NCBI RefSeq assembly: GCF_000321225.1
Contig: NW_004450286.1
Coordinates: 2,516,434-2,580,433 of the forward strand
Direction of reading: 5' to 3'
DNA length: 64,000 nt
From: Odobenus rosmarus divergens
Taxonomy: Eukaryota; Chordata; Mammalia; Carnivora; Odobenidae
The notes below the pieces were generated by a model. It was not told where the DNA came from, made no database searches, and saw only the letters and a list, made by a program, of their open reading frames with translations. Positions 10,701-20,983 of the stretch are shown here, piece by piece (positions within the stretch are counted from its first letter, which is position 1; every line of letters begins with the position of its first letter). The translations under genes were made by a program, and so were the position numbers.

Positions 10701-10870
10701 TGTACTATACTCTTTTAATTACTGTAGCTTTGTAGAAAGTTTTGAGAAGTATGAGTCTTCTAACTTTGTTCTTCTTTTTCAAGATTGTTTTGGCTTTTTC
10801 AGGGTCTCTTGCAATTCTGTATGAATTTTAGGATCAGTTTGACCAGTTCTGCAAAAACGGTGGTTGGGAT

Positions 10871-11429
10871 TTTTTTTTTTAAATTTGTTTGTTTGGGGGC
10901 ACCTGGGTGGCTCAGTCGTTAAACGTCTGCCTTCAGCTCGGGTCATGATTCCAGGGTCCTTGGATTGAGCCCCGCATAGGGCTCCCTGCTCAGCTGGGAA
11001 GCCTGCTTCTCCCTCTCTCACTCCCCTTACTTGTGTTCCCTTTCTGTGTCTCTTTCTGTCAAATAAATAAATAAAATCTTTAAAAAATCTAAAAAAAATT
11101 TTAAAAACATAAAGTTTGTTTGTTTGTTTAAAGTAATTTCTACACCCAACATGGGGCTTGAATTCACAACCCTGAGATCAAAAGTTGCATGCTGGGCGCC
11201 TGGGTGGCTCAGTCGTTAAGCGTCTGCCTTCAGCTCAGGTCATGATCCCAGGGTCCTGGGATCGAGTCCCACATCAGGCTCCCCGCTCCGTGGGAAGCCT
11301 GCTTCTCCCTCTCCCACTCCCCCTGCTTGTGTTCCCTCTCTCACTGTGTCTCTATCTGTCAAATAAATAAATAAAATCTTTAAAAAAAAAAAGTTGCGTG
11401 CTGTTCCAACTGAGCCAGCCAGGTGCCCC
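10871..11429 (-). repeat. short SINE carrying two inserted plus-strand SINEs
   Basis: The host is a short-form minus SINE. The first guest, 10895-11110, sits in its T-rich tail with duplication aaatttgtttgtttg / aaagtttgtttgtttg. The second guest, 11194-11388, sits in its tRNA-like part with duplication aaaagttgcatgct / aaaagttgcgtgct. Both guests are of the young cccactccccctgcttg type. Confidence 0.92.
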
Positions 11430-11589
11430 AGTGGTTGAATTTTGATAGGGATTTCATTGAATTTGTAGACCAATTTGGGGAGTATTGTCATCCTAACAAT
11501 ACTAACTATCCATTTCACGAATGTGGATGTTTTTCCATTTATTTAATTCTTTTTAATTTCTTTCATCATTTAAAAATTTTTTAATTATT

Positions 11590-11784
11590 CTTATTTTTTT
11601 AAATATATTTTATTTATTTATTTGACAGAGAGCACAAGCAGTTGGAGGGGCAGAGAGAGAGAGTGAGAGGGAGAAGCAGACTCCCTGCAGAGCATGGAGC
11701 CTGAATTGGGGCCCCATCCCAGGACCCTGGGATCATGACCTGACTAAAGTCAGATGCTTAACCAATAAGCCACTCAGGTGCCCC
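11590..11784 (-). repeat. SINE in L1
   Basis: Long form lacking part of the body; head complement ends at 11784. Flanks share ttcatcat. Confidence 0.88.
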
Positions 11785-11818
11785 ATTCATCATGTGTGGT
11801 TTGTTTTTTGTTTGTTTG

Positions 11819-11932
11819 GTTTTTTTTTTCAGATTTTATTTTTAAGTAATCTCTACACCAAACATGGGACTTGAACTCATAACCCTAAGATCAAGAGTTG
11901 CATGCTATACCAATGAGCCAGCGATACACCCC
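11819..11932 (-). repeat. short-form SINE
   Basis: taatctctacaccaaacatgggacttgaactc is the complement of the short-form tRNA-like unit. The head is decayed at its 5' end (gatacacccc). Confidence 0.85.
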
Positions 11933-11946
11933 TTTTCATCGTGTTT

Positions 11947-12133
11947 TTTTTTTTTTTAAGATTGATTTATTTGACAGAGATAGCGAGAGAAGGAACACAG
12001 CAGGGGGAGTGGGAGAGGGAGAAGCAGGCTTCCCGGCGAGCAGGGAGCCCGATGTGGGGCTCGATCCCAGGACCCTGAGACCATGACCTGAGCCAAAGGC
12101 AGACGCTTAACCACCGAGCCACCCAGGCGCCCC
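11947..12133 (-). repeat. SINE, cccactccccctgcttg subfamily
   Basis: Duplication catcgtgtttt / catcatgtttt. Only a few bases separate it from the preceding short SINE. Confidence 0.92.
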
Positions 12134-12662
12134 CATCATGTTTTATAGATTTCAGAGTTCGATTTTTGCTCTTCCTTGGTTAAATTTATTCCTCAACAAT
12201 TTTTATTCTTTTTGATACCATTGTAAATGGAATAGTTTTCTCAATTTCATTTCTGGATTGTTTATTACTAGTATACAGTAATACAATTGATTTTAGTATG
12301 TTGATTTTGTGTTTTACAACTTTATTGAATTAGTTTATTTTCTGTAATAGTTGTGTGTATGTGTATGTATTCATTAGGATTATATATATATATAAGATCA
12401 TGTCATTTATGAATTGAGATAGTCTTACTTTTTCCCTTCCAATTCGAACGCTTTTTATTCCTTTCTGCCCCATCCCCCCTTGGCTTAATTGCTCTGGCTA
12501 GAACTTTCAGTATAATGTTGAACAGAAGTGGTGAGATCAGATATCCTTGTCTTGTTCCTGAATTTAGGGGGAAAGCTTCAGTCTTTATTAAGTTTGATTT
12601 TAGCTGTGGTTTTTTTCACAGATGCCTGTTATCAGGTTAAGAAGATTCTCTTCTATTCCTAG

Positions 12663-12757
12663 AGGAATCTGGGTGGCTCAGTCACTTAAACTTGATCTCA
12701 GCTCAGGGCTTCATCTCAGGGTCATGAGTTGAAGCCCTACTTAAAACAAAGAAAAAG
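12663..12757 (+). repeat. short SINE fragment
   Basis: Head ctgggtggctcagtc with a truncated end and an aaaacaaagaaaaag tail. The flanks cttctattcctag and cacctattcctag are its target duplication in L1. Confidence 0.82.
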
Positions 12758-12862
12758 AAGGTTCTCACCTATTCCTAGTTTACTGACAGTTTTTATCATG
12801 AAAGGATTTGCATGTTGTCAAATGGTTTTCCTCCATCAACTGAGATGATCATGTGGATTTTT

Positions 12863-13055
12863 TTTTAAGATTTTATTTATTTATTTGACAGAGAGAGACA
12901 CAGTGAGAGAGGGAACATAAGCGGGTGGGGTGGGAGAGGGAGAAGCAGGCTTCCCACGGAGCAGGGAGCCCGATGCGGGTCTCGATCCCAGGACCCTGGG
13001 ATCATGACCTGAGCTGAAGGCAGATGCTTAACCAACTGAGCCAGCCAGGCGCCCC
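12863..13055 (-). repeat. SINE A of a SINE-L1-SINE composite
   Basis: Carries the uncommon aacataagc and gggtggggtggg variants shared with the second SINE 260 bases on. The target duplication gatcatgtggattttt precedes it at 12847-12862 and its partner copy is at 13515-13530, beyond the second SINE. Confidence 0.92.
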
Positions 13056-13314
13056 AGAAGAAAGAGAAATTAAGGAGTCGATCCCATTTACAATTGCACC
13101 AAAACCCATAAGATACCTAGGAATAAACCTAACCAAAGAGGCAAAGGATATGTCCTCAAAAAACTATAGAACTCATGAAAGAAATTAAGGAAGACACAAA
13201 GAAATGGAAAAACATTCCATGCTCATGGATTGGAAGAACAAATACTGCTAAAATGTCTATGCTACCTAGAGCAATCTACACATTCAATGCAATCCCTATA
13301 AAAATACCATCAAC
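13056..13314 (+). mobile_element. internal LINE-1 ORF2 fragment, plus orientation
   Basis: Reads in decayed frame as the ORF2 stretch [20 protein letters not shown], followed by the region of the mid-to-late ORF2 ending near ...NPYKNTIN. It lacks the L1 3' end and has no poly-A. Its orientation is opposite to the surrounding L1, and minus-strand SINEs bound it on both sides. Confidence 0.85.
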
Positions 13315-13514
13315 TTTTTTTTTTTAAAGATTTTATTTATTTATTTGACAGAGAGAGACACAGTGAGAGAGGGAACATAAGCAGGTGGGGTGGGAGAGGG
13401 AGAAGCAGGCTTCCCGTGGAGCAGGGAGCCCGATGTGGGGCTCCATCCCAGGACCCTGGGATCATGACCTAAGCTGAAGGCAGACACTTAACGACTGAGC
13501 CACCCAGCCACCCC
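13315..13514 (-). repeat. SINE B of the SINE-L1-SINE composite
   Basis: Shares the aacataagc / gggtggggtggg variants with SINE A. The right-hand copy of gatcatgtggattttt follows at 13515. Confidence 0.92.
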
Positions 13515-13702
13515 GATCATGTGGATTTTTACTGCACTGTATTAATATGGTGTATTAGATTGATTGGGTTTTGTATATTGATCTATCCTTACATTCCTGG
13601 GATAAATTCCACTTGGTTATGGTATATAATCTTTTTAATATACTGCTGGGTTTGATTTGCTAGTATTTTGTTTAGAATTTTTGCATGTATTGTGGTCTGT
13701 AG

Positions 13703-13738
13703 TCTTCTCCTTCTTCTTCTTCCTCTCCTTCTTCTTCA
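13703..13738. repeat. (TTC)n-like microsatellite
   Basis: cttctcc/ttc units, imperfect, directly before a SINE tail. Confidence 0.85.
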
Positions 13739-13914
13739 AGATATATTTATTTATTTGAGAGAGAGTGGACGAAGGGGAGGAGGGAGAGAATATCCAAGCA
13801 GACTTCTGCTAAATTTGGAGCCCAACACAGGGCTCAATTTCATGAGCCATGAGATCAGGACCTGAGCCAAATCCTAGGGTTGGATGCTTAACTGGTTGAG
13901 TCACCGAGGCGACC
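13739..13914 (-). repeat. old diverged SINE
   Basis: Tail atatatttatttatttgagagagag, head complement decayed (ggttgagtcaccgaggcgaccc). It is among the most diverged copies here. Confidence 0.82.
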
Positions 13915-13936
13915 CTGTAATGTTCTTCTTCTTCTT

Positions 13937-14040
13937 TTTTTTTTTTTTTAAGTAATCTCTACGCCCAACATGGGGCTGGAACTTACGGCCCTGAGATCAA
14001 GAGTCACATGTTCTAGTGACTGAGCCAACCACGTGCTCCC
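13937..14040 (-). repeat. short-form SINE
   Basis: Complement of the short unit with taatctctacgcccaacatgg. T-run at left. Confidence 0.87.
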
Positions 14041-14215
14041 CTTGTGATGTCTTTGACTGGCTTTGGTATGAGAGTAATATTTGGCTCATAGAATTAATTA
14101 GGAAGTGTTCCTTTTTCCACTTTTTAAAAATGCTTGAGAAGAATTGGGGGTAATTCCTTTTTAAATATTTCATCATGTCTTGGTATTGTTTTTTTTCCCC
14201 CCAGTGGATAGTAAT

Positions 14216-14404
14216 TTTTTTTTAAGATTTTATTTATTTATTTGACAGAGAGTGGGAGAGAGAGATAGCACAAGAACGGGGAGCAGCAGAGGGAGAGGGA
14301 GAAGCAGGCTCCCTGAGCCTGATGTGGGACTCGATCCCAGGACCCCAGGATCATGACCTGAGCCAGAGGCAGATGCTTAACCGACTGCACCACCTAGGCG
14401 CCCC
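14216..14404 (-). repeat. SINE in L1
   Basis: Duplication gtggatagta on both sides (before 14216 and after 14404). Confidence 0.92.
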
Positions 14405-14439
14405 TCGGTGGATAGTATTTTGATTACTGACTCAAAACA

Positions 14440-14550
14440 ATTTTTTTAAGATTTTATTTTTAAGTATCTCTACACCCAACATGGGGCTTGAACTTACAAC
14501 CCTGAGATCAGGAGCTATGTGCTCTACTGACTGAGCCAGTCAGGCACCCC
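14440..14550 (-). repeat. short-form SINE
   Basis: Short unit complement ending ccagtcaggcacccc at 14550. Confidence 0.88.
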
Positions 14551-14747
14551 TTCTTTTCTCCCCATTTTTACACAGATTGGCATTTCAAATAATATATCTT
14601 GGAAATTTTTCCATATCAGAATGTAAAGTGCTTCCCCATTCTTTTTGCCAGCCAAGTAATATTTTTTGTATGAATTACCATAATATGTTTATTCAATCCC
14701 CAATTTATGAGTATGTAGGCCATTTTTAAAAAAAAAAATCTTTTTTT

Positions 14748-15075
14748 GGGCAATGCTTGGGTGACTTAGTTGGTTGAGTGTCCAGCTCTTGGTTTCAGCT
14801 CAGGTCATGATCTCATGGGTCCTGGGATCGTGCCCCACGTTGGGCTCCGCAGTCGGCGGGGAGCCTGCTTGAAGATTCTCTCCCTTTGCTCCTGCCTGCA
14901 CTGGCTTGTGTGTGCGCACTCTCTCTCTCTAAAATAAATAAATAAAATTTTTTTTAAATCTTTTTTTTTATGGGGTGCCTGGTTGGCTTAGTCAGTAGGG
15001 TGCACAACTCTTGATCTTGGGGTTTTAGCTTGAGCCCCACCTTGGGTGTAGAGATTACTTAACATTAAAATCTTA
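14748..15075 (+). repeat. two plus-strand SINEs (long then short)
   Basis: Old long form 14748-14956 (ccagctcttggttt variant, cttgaagattctctccc body), then short form 14972-15075 ending gtgtagagattacttaac. Confidence 0.87.
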
Positions 15076-15099
15076 ACATATCTATTTTTTATGGAAAGA

Positions 15100-15423
15100 A
15101 GTATTTATTTATTTATTTAAAGTAGGCTCTAGGCTCTACCCCCAAAGTGGGGCTTGAACTCACTACCCAGAGATTAAGAGTCGCATGTTCTCCCAACTGA
15201 GCCAAGCAGGCACCCTCTATGTGGGGATTTTTTTTTTTAAGATTTTATCTATTTATTTGACAGAGAGAGAGAGCAAGCACAAGCAAGGGGAGCGGCAGAG
15301 GGAGAGGGAGAAGCAGGCTGCCTGCTGAGCAGGGAGCCCGATGTGGGACTTGATCCCAGGACCCTGAGGTCATGATCTGAGCCAAAGACAGACGCTTAAC
15401 CAACTGAGCCACCCAAGTGCCTC
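15100..15423 (-). repeat. two minus-strand SINEs (short then long)
   Basis: Short form 15100-15215, then long form 15230-15423. The long copy is flanked by tatgtgggga and tgtgtagggga. Confidence 0.88.
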
Positions 15424-15715
15424 TGTGTAGGGGATTTTTTATCTTTTGCACACAAGCAGTGCTGCAATAAACAACCTCATATTTGGGTCATTTCTCTCTT
15501 GTAAAATTGTATCAGTAGAATATGTTTCTAGAGATAGGATTGCTTGGTCACAGATCTTGTGAATTTACAATTTTAATGCATGTGGCCAACTTGACTTCCA
15601 TAAGTTTATACCAATTTTCACTCCTACCAGCAATGTATGAGAGCATCTATTTTCCCTTACACTTGCCAAATAGTATATTTTCAAACTTTTAAGCCTGCTC
15701 ATAGGTGAATAGCAC

Positions 15716-16200
15716 TGTTTCTGTTATCTATTATTGTGTAATGGACTGTCACAAAATGTAGTGGCTTAAAATAACAACATCTTAATATGTGCTGGCTCTG
15801 TGGGATGATGGAGCTCAGCTAAATGGTAGTGGCTTAAGGTCTCTAATTTGCTTGCAGTCAGATGGCAGCTGAGGCTGGAGTCATCTGATCCTGGCCTCTC
15901 CAAGGTGATCTCTTGACTCACATTTGAGTGAGTGCTCCTTTACTCTCAGCCTCTCCAGGAACAGCCTGGCCTTCTTTCGTAACAGCTCTCGCCTCCAAAG
16001 TAGGGAAGTGGATCCTGTCAGCTCAGTTTGAATGAGGTGGAAGAATATAGATACCAGCTCTCAATGCACAAAGAGGAAGGAAAGGAGATGTTGGCCCTTG
16101 TTGGTAGCCTGTTGTAGTTTTGGTTACTATTTCTCTCAGTATGAGTGAGGTTATCTTTTCATAGGTGTAAGAAACACTTGTATTTCCTTTTCTAGTAACC
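15716..16200. repeat. unassigned ancient repeat
   Basis: tgttatctattattgtgtaatgga and gtggcttaaaataacaaca are phrases of a widespread old mammalian interspersed repeat whose family name I cannot give with confidence. No protein is seen. Confidence 0.45.
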
Positions 16201-16690
16201 AATATTCATTTCTTTCGTTCTTTTTCTATTTGGACACTGATCCTTTTCTTCTTAATTTTTGGGAGCTCATTATCTTAGTCCTTTGTCATACCACCTAAAA
16301 ATATTTTATGTTAATTTTTGTTTTGATTTTTTTTTTACTTAGATTTTGGAGCATTTTACTGTGCATAAGTTTTTATTTTTATGTAGTAAAATTTATAAAA
16401 TTTGTCTTTTATTGCCATTGAATTTCTGGGGAAAAAAAGGCCTTTCCCACTCTGATTATAAAAAATATAAATTCTACAATTGTTTCTTCTAGAATTTTTA
16501 TTTATTTATTTTTTTAAGTTTCCAATCCATTTAGAATTTATCCTAAGGAAAGGAGTGAGGAAAGAATATAACTTTGTTTATACAGATGGCTACCCAGTTT
16601 TTCTAACTATTCATTGAATAATCCTTCATTTCCCCAGTGATTTGAAATGCCACCCTTAAATTATAGCAAAAGTCCATATGTATCTAGGTT

Positions 16691-17571
16691 TGTGATGCGG
16701 AGAACAAAAGCAAAAGAAAAAGAAACTTCTTTAGAACTTAGAGCTTATTGACAAGTACTTGAGACGAGCAGAGTGACCTTCCTCAAGGAGTTTAACTGCC
16801 TTGATGCTAACACATCGCTAGAGGCAAAAGGCAACCTTAGCTTCACATTAGCCTGACCTCCAAGATCCTGTAAAATCCCTTTGGAAACTTCTTTTATCTC
16901 TACCCTCTACTCCCCAAAGATATATGTTAGCAATCATCCTCCAAGCATATGGCCTACATATACATCTGAAGGGTCTCATGCCTAAGATTCTACTAGACAG
17001 TAAAAAATGACCTTTTCCTAACAACAGTCAGCTCCTCAAGGTCCTAGAAATCTTGCTTCAAAATCTTTAAGAGACTTAGGCTATCCCTAACCCCCTCCCA
17101 ACTTGAAAGTATATAATCAGCCACTCCTCATGACCCCAGTACAGCTCTTTCTGCCCATGGGTCCTGTCCCTGTGCTGTAATAAAACCACCCTTTTTGCAC
17201 TAAAGATGCCTCAAGAATTCTTTCTTGGGGTGCCTGGCTGGCTCAGTTGAAGGAGTGTGAGATTCCTGATCTCAGGGTGGTGATTTCAAGCCCCATATTG
17301 GGTGTGGAGACTGCTTAAATAAATAAAACTTAAAAAAGAAAAAGAGGGGTGCCTGGGTGGCTCAGTCGGTTAAGCATCTGTTTTCAGCTCAGGTCATGAT
17401 CCCAGGGTCCTGGTTTCAAGCCCCACATTGGGCTATATGCTCAGTGGTGAGCTGGCTTCTCCCTCTCGCTCTGCCTGCCACTCCCCCCGCTTGTGCTCTC
17501 TCTCTCTGACAAATAAAATCTAAAAAAAAAAAAAAGAATTTTTCCTTGACCGTTTGGTCCAAATCTCAACA
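16691..17571 (+). mobile_element. solo LTR split by two SINEs
   Basis: Begins tgtgatgcggagaac and ends aaatctcaaca, giving the TG...CA form. It has a TATA-like agtatataatcagcc (near 17110) and a polyadenylation signal aataaaacc (near 17180) followed by ttttgcactaaagatgcctc. That order is the U3-R-U5 of an ERV LTR. The SINE pair at 17227-17534 interrupts the U5 end and duplicates aagaattctttctt / aagaatttttcctt. L1 sequence resumes on either side. No retroviral coding region is present. Confidence 0.7.
17227..17534 (+). repeat. two plus-strand SINEs inside the LTR
   Basis: Short form 17227-17345 and long form 17346-17534 in tandem. The outer flanks aagaattctttctt and aagaatttttcctt show that they share one target site. 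Confidence 0.9.
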
Positions 17572-17682
17572 TTTTCAGATCAGTTTGTTTTAGAATTCTG
17601 TTCTGTTCTACTGATCTATTATTCACCACACTAGTACCATATTCTTTCAATTACTGTAGCTTTATAAAATATTTTATATCTT

Positions 17683-17866
17683 GGGGCACCTGGGTGGCTC
17701 AGTCGGTTAAGCATCTGCCTTTGGGTCGGGTCATATCAAGCCCCGCATCATGCTCCTTGCTCAGTGGGGAGCCTGCTTCTCCCTCTCCCTCTGCCTGCCG
17801 CTCCCCCTGCTTGTGCTCTCTCACTTTCTCTCTGTCAAATAAATAAATAAAATCTTTTAAAAAATA
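17683..17866 (+). repeat. SINE, long form with short deletion
   Basis: gggtcatatcaagcccc lacks the gatcccagggtcctggg block, otherwise typical. Confidence 0.9.
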
Positions 17867-17900
17867 TTTTCTATTTATAATATTGAGTAGGACCAGTATC

Positions 17901-18047
17901 CTTTTTTTTTTTTTAAGATTTTATTTATTCATGAGAGACAGACACAAGTCTCATAATATTATTCCTCCTCCCTGAGGGACTCGATCCCAGGACCCCAGAG
18001 TCACAACCTGAGTTGAAGGTAGATGCTTAACCGACTGAGCCACCCAG
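17901..18047 (-). repeat. SINE with rearranged middle
   Basis: Tail and head are typical, but the body is replaced by cataatattattcctcctcc. Flanks ccagtatcc / acaagtatcc are the target duplication. Confidence 0.8.
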
Positions 18048-18132
18048 AACAAGTATCCCTTTAACTACTCTCCCTTTCCCCCTGATCCCTGGATTTTTTT
18101 GACTATTTTTATCTACTCCATATGAACTTCAT

Positions 18133-18319
18133 TTTTTTATATCTTATTTATTTATTTGAGAGAGAGAGAGAGAGCGTGAGGATGGGAGGGGCAGAGGAAG
18201 AAGGAGAAGCAGGCTCCCCGCTGAGCAGGGAGCCAGACGCAGGGCTTATTCCCAGGAACAGGAGATTATGACCTGAGCTGAAAGCAGACGCTTAACCATC
18301 TGAGCTTCTCAGGCGCCCC
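18133..18319 (-). repeat. SINE in a twice-used target
   Basis: Flanked by tccatatgaactt and tccaaatgaacttta. A third copy, tccatatgaacttta, follows the next SINE at about 18777. Confidence 0.9.
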
Positions 18320-18348
18320 TCCAAATGAACTTTATGGGTTTTTGGGTT

Positions 18349-18776
18349 TTTTTTAAAGATTTTATTCATTTGGGCGCCTGGGTGGCTCAGTTGGTTAAGC
18401 GACTGCCTTCGGCTCAGGTCATGATCCTGGAATCCCGGAATTGAGTCCCGCATCCGGCTCCCTGCTCAGCGGGGAGTCTACTTCTCCCTCTGACCCTCCC
18501 CCCTCTCATGTTCTCTCTCTCTCATTCTCGCTCTCTCAAATAAATAAATAAATAAAATCTTTAAAAGAAAAAGATTTTATTTATTTATTCGCCAGAAAGA
18601 GAGAGAGAGAGAGCAAGAGCAAGAGAGAGCACACACAGGCAGGGGGAGAGGCAGGCGGAGGGAAAAACAGACTCCCTGCTGAGCTGGGAGCCCGATGTGG
18701 GACTCCCTCCGAGGACCCTGGGATCATGACCTGAGCCAAAGGCAGATGCATAACCAACTGAGCCACTCAGTGCCAC
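18349..18776 (-). repeat. SINE split in its tail by a plus-strand SINE
   Basis: The outer minus SINE has a gagagcaagagcaagagag body. Its guest, a plus-strand ctgaccctc-type SINE at 18372-18568, sits in the attttattcattt tail region and duplicates aagattttattcattt / aagattttatttattt. Confidence 0.9.
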
Positions 18777-18940
18777 TCCATATGAACTTTAAAATAAGCT
18801 TGTCCTGTTCCCTCCAAAATATCTTGTAAGTGATATTTTTATCAGGCTTTCTCTAAAAAATTGCTTAAATTAGTGATAATTTATTGTCAGCCAGTAATGA
18901 ATCCAACCAGTGATATACCATTTTTACTGCAACCTTTCTT

Positions 18941-19138
18941 TTTTTTTTTTTTTAAAGATTTTATTTATTTGACAGAGAGAGAGACAGCAAGAGAGGGAAC
19001 ACAAACAGGGGGAGTGGGAGAGGGAGAAGCAGGCTTCCCGCGGAGCAGGGAGCCCGATGCGGGGCTCGATCCCAGGACCCTGGGATCATGACCTGAGCCA
19101 AAGGCCGACGCTTAACGACTGAGCCATCCAGGCGCCCC
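18941..19138 (-). repeat. SINE, cccactccccctgcttg subfamily
   Basis: Near-consensus copy with a long T-run at the left. Confidence 0.92.
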
Positions 19139-19974
19139 TTTTATTTACTTTTCTTATTTACTTTTTTAAATGTGGCTATCCTACACAAATTTTAATTACA
19201 AATATAACTCTCCGTTTTCTATTGGACAGGGCTGTTCTATATCTTGATTGCCATGGTGGTTGCATGACTATATAGGTTTATCAAAACTCAGAGAACTCGT
19301 GTAAAGGGAGAAATCTGCTGTATGTAAATTATGCCTCAATAAACGTAACTGTTAAAGGGCGCCTGGCTGTCAGTCAGTAGAGCATGCAACTCGTGATCTT
19401 GGGGCCATGAGTTCTAGTCCCACACTGGGGACAGAGATTATGAAAATAAATAAATAAATAAATCTTTAAAAAATGTTTTAAAGAAAATAAAAATCTTGTT
19501 TGAAAAATGCTTTTGAACAATGTCTGCCTCTTAAAGTTCTGAACTTTCCCTTCACAGCCTTATAAAATAGCGTGGTAACAAATTCGGTCCCTGGCACGAA
19601 GAAGGGATTTTCCTTGATCTTTAGCCAAAAAGTTTTCTTTAAACCGCCAGAAAGTTCTGACTAGAAAGAGAATGTAAAGTGTTGGCCAGAGAATGGTTGA
19701 AATCAGGAAAGAAGCCAGAGAAGGAAAGATTGCATACGAAGAAGGATCAATGGAGGCCCCAGTGAAGTAGGAAAAAGTGCTGTGGAAATGGCTGGCAGGA
19801 CAAACAGGACAGAGTGGAGGCTCAGAGGTCATGACGGGAGGTATCTGAGCTAAGGATTTTGGAAGTGATGATATATTCCATTCTGTGACTGGAAAAAGGA
19901 GGCTCTGGTGAAGAGAAGGTATTCAGATAACATCAAGGAACTGAGTGCTATACGGTAACTACCTAGAATTTATT
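19139..19974. other. intergenic, old L1 3' remnant plus unassigned sequence
   Basis: 19170-19356 ends with ctgtatgtaaattatgcctcaataaa, the plus-orientation end of an old L1. 19500-19974 shows no family I can name and no convincing gene. Confidence 0.5.
19357..19472 (+). repeat. short-form SINE
   Basis: Head gggcgcctggctgtcagtcag with a small deletion, (aaat)n tail. Confidence 0.88.
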
Positions 19975-20168
19975 TATTTATTTGTTTGTTTATATCACTT
20001 TTAGAGAGAAAGAGAGAGCAGGGGGAAGGGGAAGAGGGAGAGGGAGAGAGAAACACAAGCAGACTCCGTGTGAGCACAGAGCCCATGAGGGGCTTGATCT
20101 TGCAACACTGAAATCACAACCTGAGCTGAAACCAAGAGTTGGCTGCTTAACTATGCCACCCAGGCAGC
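19975..20168 (-). repeat. old SINE
   Basis: agagagaaagagagagcagggg body. Flanks ctagaatttattta / ctagaatttaaat are the duplication. Confidence 0.85.
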
Positions 20169-20543
20169 CTACCAACTAGAATTTAAATAAACATTTGGAA
20201 AATAAATAAATAAATAAACGTTGGTATCTTTGAGGGTATAAAAAAGAAAGATAAGACATTGGAGCTGATATAAGATCTATGGGAAGGATCTAGCCACATG
20301 AGAAATTGAAGGTAGGACCAAGCAGCAGGTACAAATGGTTTGAGTCGAAAGAGTTTGGCCTGTTCAAGGAACTGTAGCTCAGGGTGGCTGGAGCATGGCA
20401 AATGAGAACAGATAGGTTGGCAGGGGCTGGATTCCCCAGAGTTTTGCAAACAAAGTAAGGAGTTTGGTTTCATACTAAGTGCGATGGGAAGCCATAGAGG
20501 TCTTTCAAGCAAGGAAATATCATGATCCGAGATCTGTTTTGAT
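20169..20543. repeat. unassigned ancient repeat
   Basis: The phrases tggctggagcatggca and gcgatgggaagccata belong to an old dispersed mammalian repeat I cannot name. No coding content is seen. Confidence 0.4.
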
Positions 20544-20983
20544 TTTTATTTATTTTTAATTTTTATTTTATTATTTTTTAAAGGTTTATTGATTTATTTG
20601 AGAGAGAGAGAGCTCAAGGTGGGAAGGGGCAGAGAGAGGAGAAACTCAAGCAGACCGCACTGAGGGCAGTGCCCAATGTGGGGCTCAAGCTCACGACAGT
20701 GAGATCAAGACCTGAGCCGAGATCAAGAGTTGTCTCTTGGGGCGCCTGGGTGGCTCAGTTGGTTGAGCATCTGTCTGGTTCAGGTCATGATCATGGAGTC
20801 CTGGGATGGAGCTCCGTATCAGGGCCCAGCTCAATGGGGAGTCTGCTTCTCCCTCTCCCTCTGATACTCCCCCCTGCTCACGCTCTCACTTGCTCTTTGT
20901 CTCTCTCAAATGAATAAAAATAAAAAAATCTTAAAAAAAAAAAAAGAGTTGGTCTCTCAACTGACTGAGCTACCCAGGCACCC
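20544..20983 (-). repeat. SINE split by a plus-strand SINE
   Basis: Outer duplication gagatctgttttga / gagatctgctttta. The inner plus SINE 20739-20944 is flanked by aagagttgtctctt / aagagttggtctct and lies in the host's tRNA-like part. Confidence 0.92.

Larger units (their letters stand above)
4983..14200 (-). mobile_element. old LINE-1, minus orientation, shredded by later insertions
   Basis: Between the SINEs and LTR, the plus strand reads in order through the complement of an L1 3' end and then of ORF2. Examples: 4983-5276 (L1 3' region), 5693-6064, 6426-6697, 7153-7353, 9310-9440, 10141-10500, 10701-10870, 11430-11590, 12134-12846, 13531-13700 and 14041-14215. The pieces follow the order of an L1 read backwards, so they look like one or a few colinear old elements broken by later insertions. 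Reading frames are decayed. Family assignment (an L1M type) is from memory of the consensus. Confidence 0.75.
14551..18940 (-). mobile_element. old LINE-1 / HAL1-like sequence, minus orientation, interrupted
   Basis: Segments 14551-14747, 15424-15715, 16200-16690, 17572-17682, 18048-18132 and 18777-18940 read as complements of L1-type 3' and ORF2 sequence (for example the ctactgatctatt and attactgtagctttataaaat stretches). The 16690/17572 join continues one L1 sentence across an LTR insertion. Whether it is one element or two is unclear. Confidence 0.6.
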
